A stretch of DNA of 40,865 nt from Clostridiaceae bacterium (GTDB lineage Bacteria > Bacillota > Clostridia > Lachnospirales > Lachnospiraceae): contig QXXC01000034.1 in the NCBI GenBank assembly GCA_009911305.1, forward strand, positions 1 through 40,865, given 5' to 3'. How positions within the stretch are numbered: position 1 is the first letter of the stretch; each line of letters begins with the position of its first letter. Positions 33,070-40,667 of this stretch are shown here, one piece after another. Under the pieces are notes generated by a model. It saw only the letters and a list, made by a program, of their open reading frames with translations. It was not told the origin of the DNA and did no database searches. The translations under genes and the position numbers were made by a program.

Positions 33070-33171
33070 ACATCGTTCATAAAGCAACTCATAATATTTG
33101 TATTGCTTTATCAACGGATTATCAATAAATGGCGTAAATGCAAAACTATGAGCTATTTATTGTCTGCTATA
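33070..33171. mobile_element. 102-bp insertion in the PTS gene with 5-bp target duplication
   Basis: GTAGT is repeated at 33065-33069 and 33172-33176. Removing the insert and one copy restores G-T-T-F-A-F in the PTS frame. The insert has inverted repeats (ATAAAGCAA/TTGCTTTAT, CAATAAAT/ATTTATTG, CTCATA/TATGAG) and no ORF. It adds a stop to the 5' part. It looks like a tiny MITE or an excision footprint. Confidence 0.7.
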
Positions 33172-33665
33172 GTAGTGCCGGAGAGCACATCTACCAGGAC
33201 CTGGAAGGTTTGCGGAATATCAGCGCCGCTCATACCGAATAGAGCCAGGAAGTTGTCATTCAGTAAAGCGCCCTTTAAACCAAGGAACAGACCGGTGGCT
33301 ACCAGGGCAGGGATGACCGGGACAAATACATCTCCAAACGTACGGATAGCTTTTTGCACCTGATTTTTGCCATCCATTTTTGCTTCCTTTGCTTCACTTG
33401 CAGTGGTCTCGGCAATACCCAGTTGAATGATTTGCTCATAGACCCGGTTGACATGGCCGGTACCGAAGATGATCTGGTACTGTCCGGCTGTGAAAAAGGT
33501 TCCTTTCACTGCATCGATTTCGCCAACGGTTTCATCGTCAGCCAGAGAGAGGTCTGCGACAATGAGACGCAGGCGGGTTGCACAATGGGCGGCAGATTTG
33601 ATGTTCTCCGACCCGCCGACGGCCTGAATGACTTCTTTAGCTATCTTTGCATAATCGTAGTTCAT
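33172..33665 (-). pseudogene. PTS beta-glucoside-type transporter, 5' part (IIB and start of IIC)
   Basis: From the ATG at 33665 (MNYDYAKIAKEVIQAVGGSENI), behind AAAGGA. The IIB domain carries the phospho-Cys in SAAHCATRLRLIV, then HVNRVYEQIIQLG. A linker and the first IIC helix follow (FGDVFVPVIPALVATGLFLGLKGALL). The frame ends shortly inside the insertion, after LSGTTIADNK. Together the two parts form a normal IIBCA enzyme that would import and phosphorylate a beta-glucoside or similar sugar. Upstream sequence to 33766 has a TATTAT-like box and a purine-rich leader, and element 2 begins just beyond. Confidence 0.85.
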
Positions 33666-33766
33666 AGTTTTTATCATTCCTTTCGCTTCGCTCAAGGCAC
33701 AAACAAGACATGAAAAAGCTTGTTGTGTCCCCCCCTCCATTTTGTTTATAATAGCCTTAGCAACGC

Positions 33767-33782
33767 TTAACAAGGGCACACA
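33767..33782 (+). repeat. Left inverted end of element 2
   Basis: CTTAACAAGGGCACAC, 33 bp beyond the 3' end of the recombinase gene and matching the right end in 14 of 16 positions. The exact crossover was not resolved. Confidence 0.55.
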
Positions 33783-33815
33783 AGCCGTTATATAAGGCGC
33801 AGATTATAAAAGCGT

Positions 33816-35321
33816 TCAGATTTTCCACTCAAAAGAGACTCGGTCGTTGGTAGCCTGGACTTGAGAGAGAATAATGTCCGTCACCCTCCGCCGGTCGTCA
33901 AAATCAATCGTGTCCCAGTTGTCCAGGTGGGCAGACAGAAACTCAACTTTCTGCGGGGAAATCGTTTCAGCGTTCAGTGCTGCAATTTCCTTGATAAGCC
34001 GTTGCCGGTTGGCGTCCAGCGCCTCGATTTTGCCGTTGGCATAGGACAGCAGAACCGCATTAGCTCCGGTCAGGGTATTCAGCAGTTTTTCAATTTCATC
34101 CTCCACTTGGGCCAACTCCACATTCAAAGCGGTCAGTTTGGGATTGACAGTCGTTGCCTTGGCGGTCAGGGTTTGAAATTCGGAGAGCTTCTTTACCATT
34201 TCTCCATAGACGAATTGTTCAAACTCCGCCGTCCGAAGCGTTCCGCAGCCCGCACAGCTTTTGTTGTCGGCCCGCTTGGAGCAGCGAAGATACTGCGTCC
34301 CCGTCGGATTACCTACGCTCATAAGGGCATATCCACATCGCCCGCACTTGATTTTCCCGGCCAGCCAGGTATTCCGCGCTTTTCGCCCACCCTGGAATGT
34401 GATATTTGCCAGCAGCTTTTTCCGACACCGCAGCCATGTATCAGCGGGGACAATACCCTCACTGGGGGCCAGCACAAGGATTTGCCCGCGCAGGTCCTTG
34501 TTTTTTCGCTCCTGCACGTCCCGGCCCTGGTAGAGATAGCAGCCGTTTGTCCCGGCGAAGTCTGCCGCATCGTTGACCACCACTGCGCCTTGACCCTTGA
34601 AAAACTCATACAGTTCCAGGTCCGCCTGGGCGTAAATTGGATTGCGGAGTAGTTGAGAAATAAAGCCCCGTTTCAACTCCTTGCCGTAAATCAGAATGTT
34701 ATTTTCCGCAAAGTACCGGGCAATATCTCCGAACGACGTAGACGGCTCGGCGTACATCTCGAACATCAGCCGGGCGATGTTTGCTGTGGCAGGGTCCGGG
34801 ATCATCATTTTCGTGCGGATGCCTTGAATGGTAGTAGGCTCCAGCTTGAAGCCGAACGGAGCGGCACCGCTCATGTGGAAACCACGCTGGCACCGGGAAT
34901 AGTAAGCGTCGGTCACCCGCTTCTGGATTGTCTCGCGTTCCAGTTGGGCAAACACAATGCAGATGTTCAGCATGGCCCGGCCCATTGGCGTGGAGGTATC
35001 AAACTTTTCCGTGGAGGAAACGAACTCCACGTTGTATTCCTGGAACAACTCCATCATGGTGGCGAAGTCCAGAATGGAGCGGCTGATACGGTCCAACTTG
35101 TAAACCACCACCCGGCGAATTAAGCCTTGTCGAATGTCGGCTAAAAGCTCCTGGAATTTTGGCCTGTCCGTATTCTTCCCGGAATAGCCCTTATCTTGAT
35201 AATCCTTGTGGTTCCCACCCCTTAACTCGTACTTGCAAAACTCGATTTGACTTTCAATACTGATACTGTCCTTGCGGTCCACAGACTGTCTGGCGTAGAT
35301 CGCGTCGATACGGTTTTCCAT
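33816..35321 (-). CDS. Large serine recombinase of element 2
   Basis: 501 residues from the ATG at 35321, behind AAAGGAG; an upstream in-frame ATG at 35357 lacks a ribosome site. Catalytic Ser13 is in AIYARQSVDRKDSISIESQ. The resolvase domain continues with VVVYKLDRISRSILDF and GRAMLNICIVFAQLERE. A recombinase domain, a zinc ribbon (IKCGRCGYALMS and LRCSKRADNKSCAGCG) and a C-terminal coiled coil follow. It is clearly different from the ICE1 recombinase, consistent with a different target site. It should recombine the inverted ends near 33767 and 40788. Confidence 0.92.
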   Translation of the reverse strand: MENRIDAIYARQSVDRKDSISIESQIEFCKYELRGGNHKDYQDKGYSGKNTDRPKFQELLADIRQGLIRRVVVYKLDRISRSILDFATMMELFQEYNVEFVSSTEKFDTSTPMGRAMLNICIVFAQLERETIQKRVTDAYYSRCQRGFHMSGAAPFGFKLEPTTIQGIRTKMMIPDPATANIARLMFEMYAEPSTSFGDIARYFAENNILIYGKELKRGFISQLLRNPIYAQADLELYEFFKGQGAVVVNDAADFAGTNGCYLYQGRDVQERKNKDLRGQILVLAPSEGIVPADTWLRCRKKLLANITFQGGRKARNTWLAGKIKCGRCGYALMSVGNPTGTQYLRCSKRADNKSCAGCGTLRTAEFEQFVYGEMVKKLSEFQTLTAKATTVNPKLTALNVELAQVEDEIEKLLNTLTGANAVLLSYANGKIEALDANRQRLIKEIAALNAETISPQKVEFLSAHLDNWDTIDFDDRRRVTDIILSQVQATNDRVSFEWKI

Positions 35322-35417
35322 GATAGCTCCTTTCCTGTCGGGAAATGGAGCTGTCAACCTTTACAAATATATTATACCAAAGACAGCCCCAAGGCACAAG
35401 GATGTGGGAAAACGCAG

Positions 35418-35446
35418 AAAGACAGCACCAGAAAAGTGCTGTCTTT
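35418..35446. terminator. Terminator hairpin upstream of the element 2 recombinase
   Basis: AAAGACAGCAC, loop CAGAAAA, GTGCTGTCTTT. Flanking A and T runs allow termination in both directions. Confidence 0.7.
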
Positions 35447-35459
35447 CAACCTTGCCCCA

Positions 35460-35482
35460 CCTCTGGTCACGGTGACCAGAAG
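35460..35482. repeat. P2 palindrome site 1
   Basis: Core TGGTCA-CGG-TGACCA at 35464-35478; right outer arm GAAG kept. Confidence 0.75.
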
Positions 35483-35869
35483 CCCAGCGAGGATAACTCC
35501 ATTTCAATCTATAATTGCGCCGTATTTGCCACGCGCCCCGGCACAGGGGAGCACCCCAGGCCGCCGGTGGCTCCGGCTGTCATAACTCCGCAGTAATGCG
35601 AAGCTCCCCCGCAAGTCCATGGGAGGGCGTGAGCAAGTTTCATTATCTCCTGCGCTGTCGTCGCGCCCGGCTTGCCAGAGCCGGGTCAAAGGTTCGCGCT
35701 GATCGCTCGGCCCGCTTCTGTCACCTCCTCAAGCGGGCTGTCCTGGCGGTGCGCCTTTCGTCGCTATTCACGCAGGTTTTGTGCCTGGAATACTGTATAT
35801 TCAGTTGTCCTTGAAAGAGTGTATAAGCCTCCTTACCTATCAGGCGGAAAAAGGGCCGTTTGTTGCTCC

Positions 35870-36292
35870 CTACCTGTAAAAATTTTTCAGAATTTCAGAG
35901 AGATTTTTCAAGCCTCGGCGGATACTGTCGCAAATGGAGCTTTCCACCACATTTTCGGCCCTGGCAATCTCGGATTTTTTCTTGCCCAGAATGTAGTGGG
36001 CGTACACTCTCCGGGCCTGGATGGGCGGGAGCTGGTCAAGGGCGGCATAGAGGATAGAGCGGTTTTCCTGGTTCAGAATGATCTCCTCCGGGGTCAGGGG
36101 CGGAAACATCACATCCGGCTCAAAGCCAGGGTCAACGTCCAGGGAGCACTCGTTATGCTCCCGCTTGCGGCGTTTGTAGCTGTCACACTGACGGCCCCCG
36201 GTGGAGAGAACGACGGCGATTTCGTCGGAGACTTCCAGGGTGATATTTTCGGTCAGGTGGGGATAGTAGCGGTTTAATTTGATGGTTGTCAT
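35870..36292 (-). CDS. Sigma-70-like ICE regulator (element 2 copy)
   Basis: 140 residues from the ATG at 36292, behind ATGGAGG. It opens MTTIKLNRYYPHLTENITLEVSDEIAVVL, parallel to the ICE1 copy (MTTINLKDFYYWYTQD-stop-FIEVSDEVAEVFL), and has no amber codon. The C-terminal helix-turn-helix region is LDQLPPIQARRVYAHYILGKKKSEIARAENVVESSICDSIRRGLKNLSEIL. Such small sigma-like proteins are standard in these elements and probably direct or modulate transcription of element genes. It is preceded by the conserved leader, stem and SD-hairpin arrangement. Confidence 0.8.
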   Translation of the reverse strand: MTTIKLNRYYPHLTENITLEVSDEIAVVLSTGGRQCDSYKRRKREHNECSLDVDPGFEPDVMFPPLTPEEIILNQENRSILYAALDQLPPIQARRVYAHYILGKKKSEIARAENVVESSICDSIRRGLKNLSEILKNFYR

Positions 36293-36298
36293 AAGTAA

Positions 36299-36339
36299 CC
36301 TCCATTTCGATGTTGGCGGAAAGGGACAGATCGAAATGG
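36299..36339 (-). promoter_or_regulatory. Hairpin overlapping the ribosome site (element 2 copy)
   Basis: In the leftward transcript CCATTTCGAT (36339-36330) pairs with ATCGAAATGG (36311-36302), overlapping GGAGG. Compared with ICE1, two base pairs change together. Confidence 0.6.
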
Positions 36340-36361
36340 AGGGGCGGGGAGCGGCAGCAAT

Positions 36362-36384
36362 CCTCTGGACACGGTGACCAGAAG
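36362..36384. repeat. P2 palindrome site 2 (sigma-gene leader)
   Basis: Core TGGACA-CGG-TGACCA at 36366-36380, with one arm mismatch. It occupies the same place as P1 site 13. Confidence 0.65.
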
Positions 36385-36399
36385 TTCCAGAACAGAAAC

Positions 36400-36430
36400 A
36401 CGTCCGCATGACGCAAGGCCATACGGACGT
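36400..36430 (-). terminator. Attenuator-like stem downstream of the element 2 leader peptide
   Basis: ACGTCCGTATG pairs with CATGCGGACGT in the leftward transcript, followed by GTTTC rather than a clean T run. It is the counterpart of 23270-23304. Confidence 0.5.
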
Positions 36431-36481
36431 GTCGGGGCGACTGAATATTACAATTTTCGCGGTTAGGGATAGGGCTACCCG

Positions 36482-36538
36482 TCAGAGGGGGAGGGCTTTT
36501 TTTAACAGGTCAGGGGGACGGGAAATATAGAAAGACAC
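36482..36538 (-). CDS. 18-residue leader peptide (element 2 copy)
   Basis: The GTG at 36538 follows TAGGAGG by 7 nt. The peptide is VSFYISRPPDLLKKALPL, then TGA. It has the same length, start codon and downstream order as the ICE1 leader. The shared features are VS at the start and a Leu-Lys-Lys segment near the end. Confidence 0.6.
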   Translation of the reverse strand: MSFYISRPPDLLKKALPL

Positions 36539-36572
36539 GACGTAACCTCCTAATCGGTTGCCGTATCTTTCT

Positions 36573-36621
36573 AAATGAAAGAGCCGATAACCGCATTTTA
36601 CATCTGCGTGTTATCGGCTCT
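36573..36621 (-). terminator. Terminator of the ABC-transporter operon
   Basis: In the leftward transcript AGAGCCGATAAC (36621-36610) pairs with GTTATCGGCTCT (36591-36580), followed by TTTCATTT. The stem overlaps the stop codon of the Cys-rich KTR gene. Confidence 0.75.
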
Positions 36622-36817
36622 GCGTCTGTGCGTCTGGCTCTGTGATAACAGAAACATTGAATTTTTCTACATGAATAAGCGTTTCTTTCCGGCATTTGGG
36701 GCAGAACAAGGGGAAGTTTATCAGCTGCGTATCGGAACGCATTTTGATACGGGTCTTACTGCCGCACACAGGGCATAGCAGCCATTCAAAACTCCCCTTG
36801 GCGGTATCACTGTTCAT
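36611..36817 (-). CDS. Cysteine-rich KTR-domain protein
   Basis: 68 residues from the ATG at 36817, overlapping the previous gene by 11 bp. The sequence contains WLLCPVCGSKTRIKMRSDTQLINFPLFCPKCRKETLIHVEKF, with two CPxC knuckles and the K-T-R triplet that names the family. It is probably a small zinc-binding protein. The family is often found as a passenger near resistance genes of Clostridia elements; its function is not established. Confidence 0.85.
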   Translation of the reverse strand: MNSDTAKGSFEWLLCPVCGSKTRIKMRSDTQLINFPLFCPKCRKETLIHVEKFNVSVITEPDAQTQSR

Positions 36818-37052
36818 CTTTCCTGCCGCCGCTTTCGTGGCGCAGTACAACGCTGCTGATAATGCCGAGGCCACCCAGCACAGCGCACCACTTGGACGGG
36901 AACACAACGCCCGCCACGACCAGGCCAACGCCGACAGCGAAATTGCACACCGAGGCCGCTTTCAGCGTTTTCTTTTTGGGGTTAGGGAGCGATACCGAAA
37001 TCCCCAGCTTTTCATTCAGCTTTTCGCAGGCGTGATTGACTTCTTTTACCAT
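36807..37052 (-). CDS. Small membrane protein of the ABC operon
   Basis: 81 residues from the ATG at 37052, behind CAGGAGG. A soluble N-terminus (MVKEVNHACEKLNEKLGISVSLPNPKKKTLKAASV) is followed by a hydrophobic region that could span the membrane once or twice (CNFAVGVGLVVAGVVFPSKWCAVLGGLGIISSVVL). I do not recognise a family. Tight spacing with its neighbours suggests a role linked to the transporter. Confidence 0.65.
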   Translation of the reverse strand: MVKEVNHACEKLNEKLGISVSLPNPKKKTLKAASVCNFAVGVGLVVAGVVFPSKWCAVLGGLGIISSVVLRHESGGRKDEQ

Positions 37053-37056
37053 TGTC

Positions 37057-37284
37057 TTACCTCCTGAAAATCAGTTGTATGCCATGATTGGCTATGAGCA
37101 GTACGCCGACACAAATCAAAATCCATGCAAGCGTGTTCTTCTCTTTCCCTTTTCTCTTATTCAAGAACAGGAAAAGCACCCCCACGACCGTAATGCAGAT
37201 GCCGACAATCAGCGAAACGATTGAGATAATCTGCATCGTTTCCGCACCGGGAACGGGGATAAAGCTGGGAATGGGATAATTCAT
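37057..37284 (-). CDS. Small two-helix membrane protein of the ABC operon
   Basis: 75 residues from the ATG at 37284, behind AAAGGAGG. Two hydrophobic segments (MQIISIVSLIVGICITVVGVLFLFL and TLAWILICVGVLLIANHGIQLIF) are separated by a basic turn NKRKGKEK. No family is recognised. It lies 4 bp from the next gene and 18 bp from the permease gene, so it is part of the operon. Confidence 0.65.
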   Translation of the reverse strand: MNYPIPSFIPVPGAETMQIISIVSLIVGICITVVGVLFLFLNKRKGKEKNTLAWILICVGVLLIANHGIQLIFRR

Positions 37285-37302
37285 ATAGCCGCCTCCTTTC
37301 TG

Positions 37303-37995
37303 TCAGTTGCTCAAATCAGAAGAAACCATTTTGCGGACAGTGATTGCGGAAAAGCCCGCACCGATCACGCCAAACACGATAGCCGCAATCGGAATGGACA
37401 TCAGTCCCGCGCCGCTGCCCTGGGAATTGGAAACGATGGCGGCGATTGCAAAAGATGAAACGATGGTCGCAATCGTGGACTTCTTTATCATGCCGATATA
37501 GAGCGGGAGCAGACCCAGCAGAACAGCCGACAAAGCTGTGATGGCTTGTGTCATCAGATTTGCGGGGCTGACGGTGACAAAGAGGAAATACTTGCTTGCA
37601 AGGGACAAGCTGGCAAATTGAAAAACGCCGGACAGCTCGTGAAACAGGAGCATGACGCCGCATATCAAAATGATTTTCACAGCAATCAATTTTCCGCGCT
37701 GGACAGGATAGGTAAAGAGCAGGTTTATCGTTTTGTTTCGGTATTCTTCCACGATAAATACTGAAATCAAGACTGCCTCCCAAACAATCAGCGTAGCCCG
37801 CACAAGCATGATTGCCAGCGTCAATGTATCCAACTGCGCGGGCGGCAGGCCGGTCACAGCGACCCCGCTGCCTGCCTTCAAGAGCGAGGATGTAAACGCA
37901 CTCAACAGGGCAATCACGATATTTGCGGCCAGCAGTCCGATGAAATGTGATTTGAGAGAAACCCTTTTCAATTCCAGCTTAATGAGGTTTAGCAC
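37303..37995 (-). CDS. ABC-2-type transporter permease
   Basis: 230 residues from the GTG at 37995, 8 nt after GGGAG; the frame extends upstream but without a ribosome site. Six hydrophobic segments are visible, including HFIGLLAANIVIALLSAFTSSLL, LVRATLIVWEAVLISVFIVEEYRNKTINLLFTYPVQRGKLIAVKI and TIATIVSSFAIAAIV. The motif EEYRNKTINLLFTYPVQRGK is the cytoplasmic coupling segment typical of BcrB/lantibiotic-immunity permeases. It overlaps the ATPase gene by 17 bp. With it, it should export or expel a peptide antibiotic or similar hydrophobic compound. Confidence 0.85.
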   Translation of the reverse strand: MLNLIKLELKRVSLKSHFIGLLAANIVIALLSAFTSSLLKAGSGVAVTGLPPAQLDTLTLAIMLVRATLIVWEAVLISVFIVEEYRNKTINLLFTYPVQRGKLIAVKIILICGVMLLFHELSGVFQFASLSLASKYFLFVTVSPANLMTQAITALSAVLLGLLPLYIGMIKKSTIATIVSSFAIAAIVSNSQGSGAGLMSIPIAAIVFGVIGAGFSAITVRKMVSSDLSN

Positions 37996-38713
37996 CGTTT
38001 TTACTCCCTCCCAGCAATTCCAGATAGTAGGTTTCAAGGTTCATGCCCTTTTTCACAATCTCCGCCATGGATATTTCCGCAAGCATGGAGCCGTGGTCTA
38101 TGATACCGATGGTGTCCGCAATTTTGGATAGTTCGTCCAGGATATGACTGGAGATTAAAATGCTTGTGTGGTACTCCCGGTTGATTTGCCGGAGAAGTTC
38201 CCGGACTTCAAGAATACCCTGGGGGTCTAAACCGTTGATTGGTTCGTCCAGAATGAGCAGCTCCGGCCTTGTCAGAAAGGCCCTTGCGAGGGCAAGCCGC
38301 TGTTTCATACCCAAAGAAAACTTCCCCACCGCCTTACCGCCTGTGTCCGAGAGGCCCAGCATCGCCAGCGTTTCCCCGATACGTTCATGGCCTGCGCCCA
38401 TGTAGTCGCAATGCAGCTCCAGATTTTCGCGGGCGCTTAAATGCTGATAAAAAACAGGGCTTTCGATGAGGCTCCCAATCCGGGAGAAAACAGGGTGGTT
38501 TCCCTTTTCAACACGCTCCCCCAAAAGGGTAATCGTTCCGGTGTCCGGGGTGATGATGTGATAGAGGGTTTTCATCAGCGAGGTTTTCCCTGCGCCGTTT
38601 GCGCCTAAAAATCCGTAAATCTCGCCCTGTTTCACACTCATAGTTATATCGTTCAGTATGGGGCTGCCGTCAATGGTCTTGGACAGGTGGCGGGCTTCAA
38701 CTGCATAGGTCAT
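37979..38713 (-). CDS. ABC transporter ATP-binding protein (BcrA-like)
   Basis: 244 residues. Walker A is GANGAGKT (37-44), the ABC signature region FSLGMKQRLALARAF lies near 132-146, Walker B is LLILDEPINGLDP near 151-163, and the switch His is in ILISSHILDEL. It closely follows the BcrA/LanF group that powers bacitracin or lantibiotic export. It overlaps the upstream DUF4177 gene by 4 bp. It is controlled, by inference, by the TetR-family gene at the head of the operon. Confidence 0.9.
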   Translation of the reverse strand: MTYAVEARHLSKTIDGSPILNDITMSVKQGEIYGFLGANGAGKTSLMKTLYHIITPDTGTITLLGERVEKGNHPVFSRIGSLIESPVFYQHLSARENLELHCDYMGAGHERIGETLAMLGLSDTGGKAVGKFSLGMKQRLALARAFLTRPELLILDEPINGLDPQGILEVRELLRQINREYHTSILISSHILDELSKIADTIGIIDHGSMLAEISMAEIVKKGMNLETYYLELLGGSKNGAKPH

Positions 38714-38940
38714 GCCTGCGCCGCCTCCCTGGATTGGTTCAGACGCTTGAAAATCAGCGTGACCCGGTAGGCAAGGCCCACAAGGGAATACTGCGAGCTG
38801 CCCAGGTAGGGGTGGGTGAGGGAGGACACCAGTTCCCAGCCCTCTTTGCCCCAGCGGTTTAATTGCGCAGTCAGCGCGTCCTGGGAGTGTTCCATGTCCT
38901 TACAGTCCACAGTGACGGTTTTGTACTCGAATGTTTCCAT
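38710..38940 (-). CDS. DUF4177-family protein
   Basis: 76 residues from the ATG at 38940, behind AAAGGAG. The sequence METFEYKTVTVDCKDMEHSQDALTAQLNRWGKEGWELVSSLTHPYLGSSQYSLVGLAYRVTLIFKR shows the DUF4177 signature of L-N-x-W-G-x-E-G-W-E-L-V followed by a strand ending in FKR. These small cytoplasmic proteins have no known function. It lies between the regulator and the ATPase gene, so it may sense or assist the transporter. Confidence 0.8.
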   Translation of the reverse strand: METFEYKTVTVDCKDMEHSQDALTAQLNRWGKEGWELVSSLTHPYLGSSQYSLVGLAYRVTLIFKRLNQSREAAQA

Positions 38941-38950
38941 GAAAGCTCCT

Positions 38951-39541
38951 TTACTCAAAGATACTGCTTACAAGAATATCCGCCATACGGTCAAAGACGG
39001 CGAAATAGTCACAGGTAACAGCAAGCGTTTCCTTTGCGTTGATCGTTGACAGCAGCGCACTCAAAATCCCGTATGCCTGGGACGGTTCAATCTTCAAGGT
39101 GAGGTCTGCGGCCTGGACAGCCTGCTTGAAAAATTCAAAGCTGTCAAACTTGATTTTTTGAATGGTTTCCTCTGGGAGCTTTGTCACAAAAGACTGAAAA
39201 TCCGGTGTGTTGACATTATACAAAAATGGCTTGCTGTCATACTCCCGGAACAGTTCTTTCATGGACTGAGCAAACCCCTCCTTGGTTTGACTGCTCCTGT
39301 TGATGGCAAGGACTTTCTCGGTCAGCCTCTTTTCGATGCGCTCAATGGTTTCCGAAAACAAATCTTCTTTTGTGGGGTATAGCGTGTAAAATGTGCCGAT
39401 GGAGATGCCTGCATTGTCACACAGATTTTTGATGCTGGTCTTTTTGTAACCGTGTGCAATCCAGCACTCCTCGCACAGTTCCCCCAGCCTCTTTCGGATT
39501 GCCTTTCTATCGGCGTCTGAAAGAACGGGTTTTGATGGCAT
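38951..39541 (-). CDS. TetR/AcrR-family transcriptional regulator
   Basis: 196 residues from the ATG at 39541, behind AAAGGAG. The N-terminal helix-turn-helix is GYKKTSIKNLCDNAGISIGTFYTLYPTKEDLFSETI. The C-terminal half is all-helical, as expected for a ligand pocket. It is the first gene of the leftward operon and is followed 10 bp later by DUF4177. A perfect palindrome between its promoter and start codon (39574-39585) is a likely operator, so drug-induced derepression of its own operon is the expected mode. Confidence 0.88.
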   Translation of the reverse strand: MPSKPVLSDADRKAIRKRLGELCEECWIAHGYKKTSIKNLCDNAGISIGTFYTLYPTKEDLFSETIERIEKRLTEKVLAINRSSQTKEGFAQSMKELFREYDSKPFLYNVNTPDFQSFVTKLPEETIQKIKFDSFEFFKQAVQAADLTLKIEPSQAYGILSALLSTINAKETLAVTCDYFAVFDRMADILVSSIFE

Positions 39542-39573
39542 AGATCTTTTCTCCTTTCTTACGATTTTGCATT

Positions 39574-39634
39574 ACGAATATTCGTTATTTATGTTCGCAA
39601 TATGGATTGTAACATTTCCTCTTGCCTATGTCAA
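39574..39634 (-). promoter_or_regulatory. Promoter and TetR-type operator of the ABC operon
   Basis: On the minus strand TTGACA (39634-39629), a 17-bp spacer, and TACAAT (39611-39606). The 12-bp perfect palindrome ACGAATATTCGT (39574-39585) lies about 15-25 bp past the expected start of transcription, so a bound repressor would block elongation or initiation. Confidence 0.75.
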
Positions 39635-39701
39635 GGGAAGATTATTGCATAGCAAAATCGCTGTTCCTATTTTTGGCTGCATTTCCAGTGAACACACTCT
39701 T

Positions 39702-39770
39702 GGCAAGCAGGGCAAGTGTATAACACTTGCGATTTTCGCCTTGCGAAAATGCTTGTTGGGGTGCCCCCAA
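39702..39770. other. Three-hairpin block (element 2 copy), candidate oriT
   Basis: On the minus strand, in order: TTGGGG/CCCCAA (39770-39756), ATTTTCGC/GCGAAAAT (39750-39732) and GCAAGTGT/ACACTTGC (39730-39712), then CCTGCTTGCC (39711-39702). Each stem pairs although bases differ from the ICE1 copy, and the final decamer is identical. Confidence 0.55.
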
Positions 39771-39782
39771 ACCCGCCGGAAG

Positions 39783-39805
39783 CTTCTGGTCACCGTGACC
39801 AGAAG
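39783..39805. repeat. P2 palindrome site 3
   Basis: Perfect 10-bp arms CTTCTGGTCA and TGACCAGAAG around CCG. It stands where ICE1 has P1 site 12. Confidence 0.8.
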
Positions 39806-39811
39806 CTCCCC

Positions 39812-39850
39812 TGTCTGCGGCCCCGTCGCTGGTGCATCTGGGCCTTACGC
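39812..39850 (-). pseudogene. Relaxase 3'-end scar
   Basis: Just after the mobC stop, the minus strand reads TAAGGCCCAG, then after a few bases AGCGAC, then GGCCGCAGAC. The same words close the ICE1 relaxase gene and its downstream flank (19259-19292). The body of the relaxase (about 1.4 kb) is missing. Confidence 0.55.
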
Positions 39851-39852
39851 GC

Positions 39853-40254
39853 TTACAGCGCCACTACCTCCGAAAGTCTCTCCAGCAGTTCGGAGAGCGG
39901 TTCCCACAAATCCATATAATCTTTTTGCAGCGCTTTGATTTCGTCGGGGTAAACTCCGCCTTGGGTATTTACCCGGACAGCAATCTGATTGAGATTATTT
40001 GCACACCGCCTTTGCAAGGAAGCGATTTCCTTAACGGGAGCAAGGTCAACATGGAGTACATAGCCGTTAAGGGCCATTTTCCGCATATAGGCCGAAAGAT
40101 TGCGGATACCCACATCCGCCATACGCTCCCGGATTTTTACCTGTTCATCCTGGGACAGCCAAACACAAACCGATGTACTCCGAATACGTTTCTTTCCTGC
40201 AACGACTGTTGACTGACTTTTAGGGCCGCAAAGTGCTGATTTTTTACCGTTCAT
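39853..40254 (-). CDS. mobC: MobC-family relaxosome accessory protein (element 2 copy)
   Basis: 133 residues from the ATG at 40254, behind GGGAGG; an upstream in-frame ATG lacks a ribosome site. After a basic N-terminus (GKKSALCGPKSQSTVVAGKKRIRST) comes VWLSQDEQVKIRERMADVGIRNLSAYMRKMALNGYVLHVDLAPVKEIASLQRRCANNLNQIAVRVNTQGGVYPDEIKALQKDY. This is highly similar to the ICE1 MobC from residue 10 onward. The relaxase that should follow is deleted. It may still mark this element's oriT for a relaxase supplied from elsewhere. Confidence 0.88.
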   Translation of the reverse strand: MNGKKSALCGPKSQSTVVAGKKRIRSTSVCVWLSQDEQVKIRERMADVGIRNLSAYMRKMALNGYVLHVDLAPVKEIASLQRRCANNLNQIAVRVNTQGGVYPDEIKALQKDYMDLWEPLSELLERLSEVVAL

Positions 40255-40440
40255 AGATACCTCCCATAAATTCAAATGTTGATAGTATTTCGTTAAATCG
40301 GGGGTGGGGAATGATACTATACCAACCCCCATAAAATCAGGGCCGGAAACCCTTGCGGGGCAAGGCTTTGAAACTGCTAATTGTCCACATATCAGGCGTG
40401 AAAAGACAGCGGTTTGAGGGGAAGCGGTTCGACCCTATTC

Positions 40441-40634
40441 CCCCGCCCTTTCCCTATCCAGGGAAAGGGGGCGGCTCTGGAGGATATATCCCCCGTCGCG
40501 CCTTGGGCGGTAGCACAACCGGGACAGCCAGTCAAGGGTGCGGAGCACCGCCGCGCAGCGGCGGCTTTGCCCTTGACAGGCTGCCCCGGTTGTGCTATGG
40601 GTGGCGCGGCGACGGGGGATAATCCAGCAGAGCC
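40441..40634 (-). ncRNA. Long conserved hairpin block (element 2 copy)
   Basis: A 162-nt foldback: outer arms 40473-40502 and about 40605-40634, middle arms 40511-40538 and 40570-40597 (26 of 28 paired), and a GCCGCC-rich tip. A second hairpin (40441-40472) lies on the mobC side. The order relative to the neighbouring palindrome is the same as at 3596-3818. Between it and mobC (40255-40440) I see no gene. Confidence 0.55.
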
Positions 40635-40667
40635 TCCGTGGACGGAACGAGGAGAATAGGCGGGGTG

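Larger units (their letters stand above)
35322..35869. other. Gene-poor stretch between recombinase and sigma-like gene
   Basis: Contains a terminator hairpin (35418-35446), a P2 palindrome (35460-35482) and GC-rich sequence. Small frames in both directions (for example 35504-35689, leftward) have no convincing ribosome site or recognisable family. The equivalent ICE1 region holds two small genes, so decayed versions may be present. Confidence 0.45.

Noticed and set aside
35504..35689. Leftward 61-codon frame and a nearby 44-codon frame in element 2
   Set aside because: Weak or no ribosome site, no recognisable family, GC-rich region with many chance frames.
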